Positions 35,901-43,161 of a stretch of DNA of 43,250 nucleotides are shown here, one piece after another. The stretch spans positions 1 to 43,250 of the forward strand of contig JASEIO010000010.1 of NCBI GenBank assembly GCA_030017475.1, given 5' to 3'. The notes beneath the pieces are model-generated. The model saw nothing but the letters and a program-made list of their open reading frames with translations. It was not told the origin of the DNA and ran no database searches. This DNA comes from a bacterium. Lineage in GTDB: Bacteria; UBA9089; JASEIO01. Each line of letters starts with the position of its first letter. The first letter of the stretch is position 1. The translations under genes were made by a program, and so were the position numbers.

Positions 35901-38900
35901 TAGGTTGGTCATTATCCGTAACCTTAATCTTATAGGTTCCATCTCCTGTTGGTAATCTTACCTTATTTCCACTTTCATCCTCTGCCTGGAGATAATATTC
36001 AATGGTACCCACCTTGTCCCTTGCTACTGGAATCATTATCTCTGTATTTCCATTTTGATCTAAGGTCAATGGAAGTTCCTTTTCAGTCCCATCAATGGGT
36101 GTATAAAAAAGGCTTGCCTTTTTTACCTTGATATTATCAATTATCTTAGCCGTAACCTTTTTGTCTTCACCAGTAGTCGATGATGTGTCCCCTCCACCAG
36201 TAATGATTGGTGGGTCATCATCCGTTATAGTAATAGTATATGTACCATCCTTTGGATCACGTGCCTCTTTTCCAGCCACATCTTCTGCTATGATATAATA
36301 ATTGGCCTTTCCTACCTTATCCTTATCCAATTGAATTGTTGCCTTGTAGACATCCCCTCCACTAGTAGTCATCTCTACTTTGTCTTCTTCTTTACCTATA
36401 TTGGTCCAATACAAGGTTACATTTTCTACCTCTGTATTGTCAGTAACTGTAGCCTCAATCTGTACTGGATCACCAGTTGTCCCTTCGGTATCCCCTGTTA
36501 CCTTTTCTATCGTAGGTGGTTCTGTGTCAGATACAAAAATCTCTCCTTCCTTTTCTTCTTTATTATTAGATGTATCTATAGCCACCACCTTATAATCGAT
36601 CCTTCCTCTAAAATCATCCTTTATCTTTAAATCCGCTGTACCATCCATAAAATCAACAGGTGATGCTGGTGAAACAATTCCCCCTGGAGGTCTTGTGGTA
36701 TATTCTAACCATGCCTCTTTTACCGAGATATTATCTATAAGATCGGCTTCAATAGTCACTGTACCTCCGGATTCAGCATTTGTTGGATTATTCGGAGATA
36801 AGACTATTACAGGTGGTTCATTATCATTGACTGTAACCTCATAATATCCATCACCCTTTGGAACCCTTGTCTCATTCCCTTTCAAATCTTTCACCTTTAT
36901 ATAATAAGGTATCTTTCCAATCTTATCTCGAGCTACCGAAATAGTAGCAGTAGCAGGTGAACCGAATCTAAAAGATACCTTCTCCTCTCTTCCATCAATT
37001 GGGGTATAATATAAATCTGCACCCTTTATACCGATATTATCATCTAATCTTATCTCAATCTCTACATCCTTTCCAGTATTTGTAGAAATATCTCCAGGAA
37101 CATCCTGGACCGTAGGTGGATCATTATCAGTTACCGTTATCTTATATTCACCGGATAAAGGCTCCCTTCGCTCATTATCTAATGTATCGAAAATAATTAT
37201 ATAATAAGGGATTATACCAACCTTATCAGGCGCCATTTTAATTGTCCAGGCATAAACATCATCGCCCTCTCTCTCCATCTCCTTTACAGTATCAATCTCA
37301 GCACCGATCTCCCTATAATAGATATTAACCTTTTTAATCCCAACATTATCCGTAACAGTAATACCTATCTTTACTGACTCACCTGTTGTACCAGAGGTAT
37401 CTCCAGTAACACTGGCTACCTTAGGAGGTGTTACATCAGATACGGTAATGGTCCCCTTCGCAGTCCCTATATTTCCAGCTTCATCCTTAACCGTCAATAA
37501 ATAAGTAAATTTACCTTTAAAACCGTCCTTTATCTTCAATTCGGCTGATTTCCCCATAAAATCGATCTTTCCATCCGCATCACTGACTGCATCATTATCC
37601 CAGGTTAATACCGAAGATGTAACCCCGATATTATCTGAAAAATCTCCTCTTATAGTAACCTTTTCACCAGTTCCTGCCTGAGTTGGATTAGTATCTTCAA
37701 ACCATGCCCTTGGTTCCTCATCATCTACTACATTCACTACATAATATCCGCTGCCTTTTGGATCCCTCGTTATATTACCAGCCTTATCCTTTGCCTTAAT
37801 GTAATAGGTTATTGTGCCAACCTTGTCGTTAGCAACGGGTAAGGTTGCCTTTGCAGAGGTTCCAAAGGTAAATGGTGTAGTAGTCTCTGGTTTATCAATT
37901 GGTGTATAGTGCAAGGTAGCTGTATCCAATTCAACATTATCTGTGATTTCGCAAGTTATCTCTATATCATTTCCAGTTCCAGTTGATGGAACGTCCCCTG
38001 GTTGAACATTTGTAATCTGTGGTGGGTCATTATCCGTAACCTTTATCCCATAAGACCCTTCTTTGGGTTTCCTTGCTGTAAGACCTGAATTATCTTCAGC
38101 AACTACATAATAACTAACTATCCCAACCTTATCTTCAGGCATTTCAAGCCTTATCTCGTAATAATCGCCTGAATCATTTGGCATCGTAACGATTGTCTCA
38201 TCAACCTCTCCTATCTTTTTATAATGCAGACTAACCTTTTTCACACTCATATTATCTGTAACGGTTGCACCAATCGTAATCAAATCACCTGTAGTACCCG
38301 ATATATCACCAGTTACATTCTTTATCTCAGGTGGTGTATCATCACCAATAGCAATTGTTGCAGATTCTGATGCACTATTTCCAGTGGCGTCTTCCACCTC
38401 TACTTGGTAATTAATTATCCCACTGTAATCTTTAGTTATAGTTAGATCAACTGACTTATTCATGAAATCGACAGGTGAATCTGGAAAACTTATAGCCCTA
38501 GAAGGACTCCATGTAAGACGAGCCTTCGTAACTAAAATATTATCTGAAAAGTCACCCCTTATAGTTATCTTATCCCCTGCCTGAGCAGAGGTTGGATTAG
38601 AGTCTGATAAGGAAACCTCTGGTGGAGTATTATCAGAAACCTCTATTTTATAGCTCCCAATTTTAGGATTTCTTTTCTCATTTCCACTTTCATCCCTTGC
38701 CTTCACATAATAAGTAATTACTCCAACCTTATCCTTTTTAATAGGAATATCTGCTTGCCATATATCTGATCCTTGATCCTTGGTTAAAGACAATTCAATT
38801 TCTGCTTCACCAATTGGTGTATAGAATATTGAAGCAGAATATATCCCTAAATTGTCGGTTATCGTGGCTGTAACTTTCTTGTAATCATCTTCTGTCCCGG

Positions 38901-40593
38901 CTAATATGTCCCCAGTCACATTAGTTATCTCTGGTGGGTCATTATCCTTTACTGTAATCTTATAGGTACTATCAGCAGGGTCTCTTGTCTTATTACCGGA
39001 TGTATCCTCCGCAATGATATAGTATTCCACCTCTCCAATCCTTTTGTCCTCCATAATTAAGGATTTGCTGTATACATCCCCATCTCCTTTATTTTCCATT
39101 TGAGGTACAGCCTTTTTATACTCCGTGTCTCCTATCCTCTTATACCATAAGTCAACCGAAGCTACTCTTACATTATCCGTGACTGTTGCAGATATCTCTA
39201 TAGGATCACCTGTTGTTGCCTTTGTATTACCAGTTGCATTTGAGATAACAGGGGATGTTCTATCAGCTACCACAACAGTATTATCAGTCTCTGATATCGA
39301 ATTTCCAGCGGCATCTCTAACGGTTAAGGTGTATTGAAAAGACCCAGTAAAATCATCCCTTATCTTTAATATAGCTGATTTCCCCTTGAAATCTATCCAA
39401 TCATCCGGCGCATCTATTGCATCATTTGTCCAGGTTAATATAGCCTCTGTAACTCCAATATTATCTCCAAAATCCCCTTTTATCTTTATTCTCTCTCCTG
39501 ACTCAGCCTTTGTTGGATTATCATCTGATAAAGAGACAAATGGTGGATCATTATCCGTAACCGTAACATTATATACACCATTTCCAGTTGGTAATCTTCT
39601 CTCATTACCAGCACTATCCTTTGCCTTGATATAGTAGGTGATTGTACCTACCTTATCCTTTGCTACAGGTAAAATAGCATTCCATGTGTCTCCCCCTACC
39701 CTTTTAACAAAATCTGTCTCTTTTTCTGTACCACCAATAGGTGTATAGCATAGGATAGCTCTATCTACCCCTATATTATCAGTTATAGTAGCAGAAATCT
39801 CTTCATCTTCACCAGTTGTTGCTGTTATAATATCCCCTGTTGCACCTGAGATCTTTGGTGGGTCATCATCCTTTACAGTTATCTTATATGTTTCAGTAGG
39901 TGGATCTATCGTCTCATTCCCGGCAGCATCACAAGCAATGATATAATAAGGTATCTCCCCTTCTTTATCAAATCTTGAACCTGCTAATATTAATACCCAA
40001 ACATCATCTCCTTGATCTCTCATAGGTAAATCTACATACGAAGCACCACCAATAGGAAGATAATAAACCCGAACCTCCGAAACCTTTACATTATCCTTTA
40101 TCTTTGCCCAAATCTCTAATGGATCACCAGTTGTAGCCTCAACATCACCTGTTGCCTCAGTTATAGTAGGTGGTTCATCATCATCAATGATAGTCACGGT
40201 TTGACTACAATCTTCCCAACCTGCACTCGGTGATTCAGAAACGGTAATCGTATATTCACCTATTGTAGTGTCTTTATAGTGGAAACTTATTTGGGATTCA
40301 CCACCAGCTATAGTTACAGTAGTTACTGGTGTCCATGGGTCAACACCTAAAGAAAATTCCCCGGTTTTAGAAGTCGTAGTTAAGGCAATTTTGGTATCTT
40401 TCGTAACATTAACTGGATTATTAGCTGCATCTTGAGTTTGCACAATAATATCAAAGGTTGGCTGGTTTATACAAGCGGTTCTTTGAGGTGTTATGATAGA
40501 TAGGTGATGAATCTGCGCCAATGCTATTCCCTCTATTCCCAAAACAATCCCTAAACCTAAAAATAAGGCTAAAAACTTTTTCATCATTCTCAC
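32995..40593 (-). CDS. Giant 2532-residue secreted Ig-repeat protein
   Basis: A signal peptide (1-27, ending IALAQ) is followed by an Ig-like start domain (28-142). Residues 143-1972 hold 18 Ig-like domains of about 96-105 residues. These domains form six A-B-C triads of about 305 residues. A and B types open with variants of TGDxxxTTGD, C types with SxxNPTxAxxG; all have the TDNxxV and YYIxAxDxxGN cores and DNDPP linkers. Two related domains (1973-2179) and a longer one (2180-2299) follow. Next come a ZU5-like segment (2300-2434, with GPDGGTI and IPEGALS) and a FlgD/T9SS-like C-terminal domain (2435-2532, ENPFSPNGQ ... DNGIYVYQVKI). It is likely a surface stalk or adhesin. Most domains are rich in Asp and probably bind calcium (inference). 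Confidence 0.9.
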   Translation of the reverse strand: MRMMKKFLALFLGLGIVLGIEGIALAQIHHLSIITPQRTACINQPTFDIIVQTQDAANNPVNVTKDTKIALTTTSKTGEFSLGVDPWTPVTTVTIAGGESQISFHYKDTTIGEYTITVSESPSAGWEDCSQTVTIIDDDEPPTITEATGDVEATTGDPLEIWAKIKDNVKVSEVRVYYLPIGGASYVDLPMRDQGDDVWVLILAGSRFDKEGEIPYYIIACDAAGNETIDPPTETYKITVKDDDPPKISGATGDIITATTGEDEEISATITDNIGVDRAILCYTPIGGTEKETDFVKRVGGDTWNAILPVAKDKVGTITYYIKAKDSAGNERRLPTGNGVYNVTVTDNDPPFVSLSDDNPTKAESGERIKIKGDFGDNIGVTEAILTWTNDAIDAPDDWIDFKGKSAILKIRDDFTGSFQYTLTVRDAAGNSISETDNTVVVADRTSPVISNATGNTKATTGDPIEISATVTDNVRVASVDLWYKRIGDTEYKKAVPQMENKGDGDVYSKSLIMEDKRIGEVEYYIIAEDTSGNKTRDPADSTYKITVKDNDPPEITNVTGDILAGTEDDYKKVTATITDNLGIYSASIFYTPIGEAEIELSLTKDQGSDIWQADIPIKKDKVGVITYYVKARDESGNEKRNPKIGSYKIEVSDNTPPEVSLSDSNPTSAQAGDKITIRGDFSDNILVTKARLTWSPSRAISFPDSPVDFMNKSVDLTITKDYSGIINYQVEVEDATGNSASESATIAIGDDTPPEIKNVTGDISGTTGDLITIGATVTDNMSVKKVSLHYKKIGEVDETIVTMPNDSGDYYEIRLEMPEDKVGIVSYYVVAEDNSGLTARKPKEGSYGIKVTDNDPPQITNVQPGDVPSTGTGNDIEITCEITDNVELDTATLHYTPIDKPETTTPFTFGTSAKATLPVANDKVGTITYYIKAKDKAGNITRDPKGSGYYVVNVVDDEEPRAWFEDTNPTQAGTGEKVTIRGDFSDNIGVTSSVLTWDNDAVSDADGKIDFMGKSAELKIKDGFKGKFTYLLTVKDEAGNIGTAKGTITVSDVTPPKVASVTGDTSGTTGESVKIGITVTDNVGIKKVNIYYREIGAEIDTVKEMEREGDDVYAWTIKMAPDKVGIIPYYIIIFDTLDNERREPLSGEYKITVTDNDPPTVQDVPGDISTNTGKDVEIEIRLDDNIGIKGADLYYTPIDGREEKVSFRFGSPATATISVARDKIGKIPYYIKVKDLKGNETRVPKGDGYYEVTVNDNEPPVIVLSPNNPTNAESGGTVTIEADLIDNISVKEAWLEYTTRPPGGIVSPASPVDFMDGTADLKIKDDFRGRIDYKVVAIDTSNNKEEKEGEIFVSDTEPPTIEKVTGDTEGTTGDPVQIEATVTDNTEVENVTLYWTNIGKEEDKVEMTTSGGDVYKATIQLDKDKVGKANYYIIAEDVAGKEARDPKDGTYTITITDDDPPIITGGGDTSSTTGEDKKVTAKIIDNIKVKKASLFYTPIDGTEKELPLTLDQNGNTEIMIPVARDKVGTIEYYLQAEDESGNKVRLPTGDGTYKIKVTDNDQPTLILSNENPKTAKAGDIITIATQVMEDNIEITEATLQYEPDEAIVSPPEPVDFMKGTVELEISKDFIGKIKYEITVKDEANNSVRESREIIVSDNTPPTIEKATGDTEGTTGDPVKIEATVKDNVELKEEGVTLHYYKIGAVGETVLVMDKVGDDVYSKTIEMEDKEGEVEYYIVAVDKDENEARDPKDGTYKISVKDDDPPIIKVTEIKEATTGDPVELRATITDNVELESANLYYKPIDGEEVEVKIKLPGKKGGGTKTTIPIAKDKVGKITYYLKASDKAGNEIRDPYGEGEYEIEVRDDDKPIIILNSDNPLKADTGDTITIRATITDNIGVKKSVLRYEPSDAIEKPVSPVEFRDGRVDLTISKNFKGDLRYWVEAEDLAGNKRREPTGDGRHTISIGDTISPEITELKDLEVEAGKEVVVEAKVTDNITGDIDKVTLEYSPKDKATPNSPVSMVYNPDTKRYEVTLGIASDYVGDIDYYVRASDLSKNESTSGNYKIKVVDKEPPVISGLYNISGTTGDEVVVTCKVSDNISDGVKDVRLYYEPDKAIEDTKQPVYLTYNKGKGQYEVGLKVASDYTGVIDYYIEAEDIAGNVSMSRLYNISVTDNDKPTVRLTESDISSLPFINPTTAIAGDQIKISVEVSDNVSVEDATLRYKDREGEHLVTMEIEDIDEDPGDGVIEKGIATYVIDIPLNQTEPITYSVIVTDKAGNKNKEIKDKKILVQLREVRKSIGPDGGTIKNGGLTLEIPEGALSKQTNITVKPTDKPEITGFKTIGGTFELAPKGLLFRKPVRLTMEYNPESDEFKQAGIKDESQIGIFFYDGYGWLKIPSKVDKEKDMVIAEIDHFTKYTLGIDVRDPDELLTDVICTENPFSPNGQNLVSIQCRTSALEGRMEVRIYDSIGHLVWERINKFSSTQPGTVEISWDGKDERGDIVDNGIYVYQVKIVAGNEEATKVKAIGIVK
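34678..40167 (-). repeat. Six tandem A-B-C domain triads inside the giant gene
   Basis: The encoded residues 143-1972 repeat with a period of one domain (about 100 residues) and a stronger period of three domains (about 305 residues, about 915 bp). The triad order is never broken across six units. DNA identity is high between some units, for example 35541-35613 against 36447-36519. Confidence 0.85.
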
Positions 40594-40638
40594 TCTCCCA
40601 TTCTTTAATTTTGCTGATTGATATCAACCAATAAAAAT

Positions 40639-40754
40639 AGCTACGTTACACACACGATTATTCTCCCCTCCCAAAACTCCGCCTGTGCCTTCCTTGGCTC
40701 TTAATCCTATAGTCCAGCACAACGAATTCGGAGGAATTCGTGCTAAACGTAGCT
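40639..40754 (-). promoter_or_regulatory. Structured 5' leader of the giant-protein operon
   Basis: AGCTACGTT (40639-40647) and AACGTAGCT (40746-40754) form a perfect 9-bp stem closing a 116-base domain. Within it ACGAATTC (40722-40729) and GAATTCGT (40734-40741) form an 8-bp hairpin with a 4-base loop, extended by AGC/GCT past a 3-base bulge. On the transcribed (minus) strand the closing stem is followed by ATTTTTATT. A purine-rich unpaired stretch (GGAGTTTTGGGAGGGGAG) lies in between. It could be a riboswitch-like or attenuator RNA. It matches no riboswitch class I know by eye. Confidence 0.5.
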
Positions 40755-40781
40755 TACCTATAGACTTTCTCTTTACTTTCT

Positions 40782-40808
40782 TTATCGGCTAAAATCTGAA
40801 TAAACTTA
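40782..40808 (-). promoter_or_regulatory. Sigma-28-like promoter of the giant-protein operon
   Basis: On the minus strand TAAG (40808-40805), exactly 15 bases, then GCCGATAA (40789-40782). The -10 box and the spacing match the FliA consensus TAAA-N15-GCCGATAA, with one mismatch in the -35. It would give a leader of about 180 bases that includes the structured element. The rest of the 40594-40913 gap is AT-rich and non-coding. Confidence 0.6.
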
Positions 40809-40913
40809 AGGATAAATTACAAAAAATCCAAAAATTTTTGAAAAAAATTTCTACCTGTTTATTAGCACACCCACATTTGAAAGGTAGATGTAAACCAGTT
40901 GCAGGATACTGAA

Positions 40914-41051
40914 ATGGAATGTATGAACTGCGGAAAGAAAGGTACAATTTCATACATATTAAGGGTATGTTTGGATTGCATAAGGCGAGATTTTACGAAG
41001 GTCATTTTTCATATAAAAGAGATTCATAAGGAAACCCGGGATTGCCTATAA
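40914..41051 (+). CDS. 45-residue zinc-ribbon-like protein or gene remnant
   Basis: An ORF starting MECMNCGKKGTISYILRVCL has two CxxC knuckles (Cys3/Cys6 and Cys19/Cys22), suggesting one zinc or iron site. It ends KETRDCL. A similar Cys-knuckle segment, as I recall it, forms the N-terminus of some longer radical SAM proteins, ahead of their cluster motif. Here the frame stops after 45 codons and the next gene is on the other strand, so this may be a truncated remnant. AGGA lies 7 bases before the ATG. It is alone on the plus strand between two minus-strand units. Confidence 0.5.
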   Translation: MECMNCGKKGTISYILRVCLDCIRRDFTKVIFHIKEIHKETRDCL

Positions 41052-41056
41052 AAAGA

Positions 41057-41755
41057 TTATTTCCCCCGGTAGGAGGAATTCCTTACATATTTACTTACTA
41101 CCTTTAGGATCTTCCCCATCTCTTCTTTGTTATAAGGCTTTATCCCCCTCAGTCCTTCATCCATTGCATTTTCTGGTAAAAATTGTTGTAAGACATATCT
41201 TTTTGCACCACTAATCTGTTTTGCTATCTCTTCCATAGCATCAACAGTCAATAAGGTTGGAACAACCGTTGTCCTAAATTCATAATCAATTCCACTATTC
41301 ATCAAGATATCGATACTCCTTTTTATATCTCCTATATCTACTTTGGAATTTGTAACCTTCCTATACCTTTCATTAAGAGGGGCCTTTATATCCACAGCTA
41401 CATAATCAATCAATTTCTTATCAATCATCTCTTTTAAACTCCTTGGATTTGTCCCATTTGTATCAATCTTTACTAAAAATCCTAAATCCTTAATCTCCTT
41501 TATAAGGCCTTGAAGCCCTGAATGGATTAGTGGTTCTCCACCAGTCACCACAACCCCATCAATCCAATCCCTTTTTTCTTTTAGATAAGAGGCTATGCGA
41601 GAAAAAGGGATTGAATCTATCTCCTCTGGATGGAATATCAATGGATGATTATAACAAAATGGACATCTTAGATTGCAATTTGGTAAGAAGATCACACACG
41701 TTATCTTCCCATCCCAATCAACTAATGAACTCTCAATAAAACCCTTTATTTCCAC
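41057..41755 (-). CDS. Anaerobic ribonucleotide reductase activase-type radical SAM protein
   Basis: The 232-residue protein has the radical SAM motif CNLRCPFC (Cys27, Cys31, Cys34), the VVVTGGEPLI segment near 68-77, DTNGTNP and VAVDIKAPL. The N-terminus MEIKGFIESSLVDWDGKITC is characteristic of the NrdG2 type (TIGR02495), which uses SAM to install the glycyl radical in class III ribonucleotide reductase. The start is GTG, overlapping the upstream thioredoxin-like gene by 10 bases. The reductase NrdD is not in the window, so an alternative glycyl-radical target is possible. Confidence 0.88.
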   Translation of the reverse strand: MEIKGFIESSLVDWDGKITCVIFLPNCNLRCPFCYNHPLIFHPEEIDSIPFSRIASYLKEKRDWIDGVVVTGGEPLIHSGLQGLIKEIKDLGFLVKIDTNGTNPRSLKEMIDKKLIDYVAVDIKAPLNERYRKVTNSKVDIGDIKRSIDILMNSGIDYEFRTTVVPTLLTVDAMEEIAKQISGAKRYVLQQFLPENAMDEGLRGIKPYNKEEMGKILKVVSKYVRNSSYRGK

Positions 41756-42006
41756 TTTAAATATTTCTCAAAATCTGAAGGCAATTCTCCGTCAAATCTC
41801 CAGAGTACTTTATCATTATTCAAGATCAAAATTGTTGGAACATGCTGGACCTCATAAAAACTTCCTTCAGCCAGTCCATCGACTGTATCTAAATCATAAT
41901 AATTGAATTTAACCTTTGGATCGACATGCTCAATAAGGGATAAAATCCTCTCCTTTGCAACCTTACATCCATGACACATCTCTTTACCAAATAACTTAAT
42001 CTCCAT
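41746..42006 (-). CDS. Thioredoxin/glutaredoxin-like protein
   Basis: The 86-residue protein has the redox motif CHGC (Cys11, Cys14) and a downstream HVPT cis-proline loop. The order and size fit a glutaredoxin/thioredoxin-fold thiol oxidoreductase. The ATG at 42006 is preferred over one four codons earlier because GGAGG lies 5 bases before it. It overlaps the NrdG-type gene, so it may supply electrons to the same ribonucleotide reductase (formate or thiol-driven class III enzymes exist), which is inference. Confidence 0.85.
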   Translation of the reverse strand: MEIKLFGKEMCHGCKVAKERILSLIEHVDPKVKFNYYDLDTVDGLAEGSFYEVQHVPTILILNNDKVLWRFDGELPSDFEKYLKWK

Positions 42007-42130
42007 CTTCTCCTCCATTTCCGTTTTGAGAGTTTTTACAACCTATATCCAAAGCCACTTTAATAAAACACAGAAGATAGACCTTCTAAGGAAAACAATA
42101 CGAAACGCCTTTTACTACCTTCAAACTTTC

Positions 42131-42153
42131 AAGGGAACGGAAAGTATTCCCTT
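42131..42153 (-). terminator. Hairpin at the end of the corrinoid protein gene
   Basis: AAGGGAA (42131-42137) pairs perfectly with TTCCCTT (42147-42153), overlapping the stop codon. No T-run follows on the minus strand, so termination would be weak or rho-assisted. The T-rich side faces the plus strand, where no gene ends. The 42019-42130 gap holds nothing else clear. Confidence 0.4.
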
Positions 42154-43102
42154 AATTTTCTTTCTTTTCTATACCTAAGAGTTCATCTATTATCTCTTTG
42201 ACTAAAGCGGCTGACTCTGGATGACGCATTACTAAAATATTTGCTCCAGCCAAACAAAGGGAGATGGCAGTTATTGCCTCCCAAATAATCCCTCTTTTTT
42301 TAATATCTCCGAAATTCGGATCTTCTATTCTTACCTCCTTTACCTTCCATGCTTCTCTTCCTAAATTACAAATCATAGGCATCTGCATCTTTTGATCCCC
42401 TTGGATTAGGGCAGCCAACCTGCCTCTTTCCATAACAGAATAAGTGTATTCTAAACCGTAGCCCAACCCACCGGTTGTGGGATCAATAACAATTCGATCA
42501 TCCTGTACCCCTAAGTTTCCAAGTAGAATATTTAGCTGCTTGCATAAATTCACATCGATTGGGGTTAAGGCAGATACTAAATGTTTATAACCAATAGCAG
42601 AAGCCCCAATTACCTTGTAATTTTCTTCTTTTGCAGGACCAAGTAAGATATTTTTCCCTTCACATGTCGAAGATACACTTTTAAGTACCTCTCCATCCTT
42701 CTCTACATTTCCAGATCCATAGACAATTACTGGAACTGGAACAGCATCTGTAACCTTCTTTGCTATTTCAGCTGCCTCTTCTGCGGATCTATTCTCTCCG
42801 GTTGGATCGGTTGAGACAAGTTGTAAACAGACGAGCTCTGCTTTATATTCCTCTACACATTTCTTCGCCCAAGCCACTGGATCATCCAAAACATCTCGGA
42901 AAGGCTCTAAACATGCAGGTGCCCAATCCACTGGTTTTATATCATAGACCTCTAACGCAATCTTAGGTGGATTAGGGATTTCTCCTTCAAAGGTATGAAA
43001 AGGAAGAGCAGTTTCTCCACCTATTTTAATAGCATTTTCTCCAACTCCAATTACCTCTTCCCTAATCCTTCCGTTATACTTACATTTTGGTAATTCAATC
43101 AT
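42152..43102 (-). CDS. cdhD: CO dehydrogenase/acetyl-CoA synthase corrinoid protein, small (delta) subunit
   Basis: The 316-residue TIM-barrel protein matches the small subunit of the corrinoid iron-sulfur protein (called CdhD or AcsD). This subunit carries the methyl group from methyltetrahydrofolate to acetyl-CoA synthase with its large partner. Family landmarks include ETALPFHTFEGEIPNPPKIALEVYDIKP near the start, VCLQLVSTDP, VYGSGNVEKDGEVL, LLGPAKEENYK, and DPTTGGLGYGLEYTYSVMERGRLAAL, all in outline. AGGGA precedes the ATG. It is monocistronic or heads the short unit with the thioredoxin-like gene; the large subunit and AcsB are not in the window. It shows the Wood-Ljungdahl pathway is present. 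Confidence 0.94.
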   Translation of the reverse strand: MIELPKCKYNGRIREEVIGVGENAIKIGGETALPFHTFEGEIPNPPKIALEVYDIKPVDWAPACLEPFRDVLDDPVAWAKKCVEEYKAELVCLQLVSTDPTGENRSAEEAAEIAKKVTDAVPVPVIVYGSGNVEKDGEVLKSVSSTCEGKNILLGPAKEENYKVIGASAIGYKHLVSALTPIDVNLCKQLNILLGNLGVQDDRIVIDPTTGGLGYGLEYTYSVMERGRLAALIQGDQKMQMPMICNLGREAWKVKEVRIEDPNFGDIKKRGIIWEAITAISLCLAGANILVMRHPESAALVKEIIDELLGIEKKEN

Positions 43103-43132
43103 TCTGCATCCCTGGTATATTTTTGATCTCTA

Positions 43133-43161
43133 ATAATATACCTTAAACGAGAAAAATGCAA
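43133..43161 (-). promoter_or_regulatory. Promoter of the corrinoid protein gene
   Basis: On the minus strand TTGCAT (43161-43156), 17 bases, then TATTAT (43138-43133), about 30 bases before the start codon. It is a reasonable sigma-70 match. The remaining bases to the right edge hold no feature I can name. Confidence 0.55.

Noticed and set aside
33155-39634. Many plus-strand ORFs of 60-160 codons opposite the giant gene
   Set aside because: They are antisense shadows of the repetitive minus-strand gene; the same hydrophobic Ser/Val-rich peptide recurs because the domains repeat, and none has a ribosome binding site worth noting.
40639-40754. Known riboswitch (c-di-GMP, cobalamin or glycine type) in the giant gene leader
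   Set aside because: I looked for the conserved core sequences of these classes on the minus strand and did not find them; only a generic structured leader is supported.
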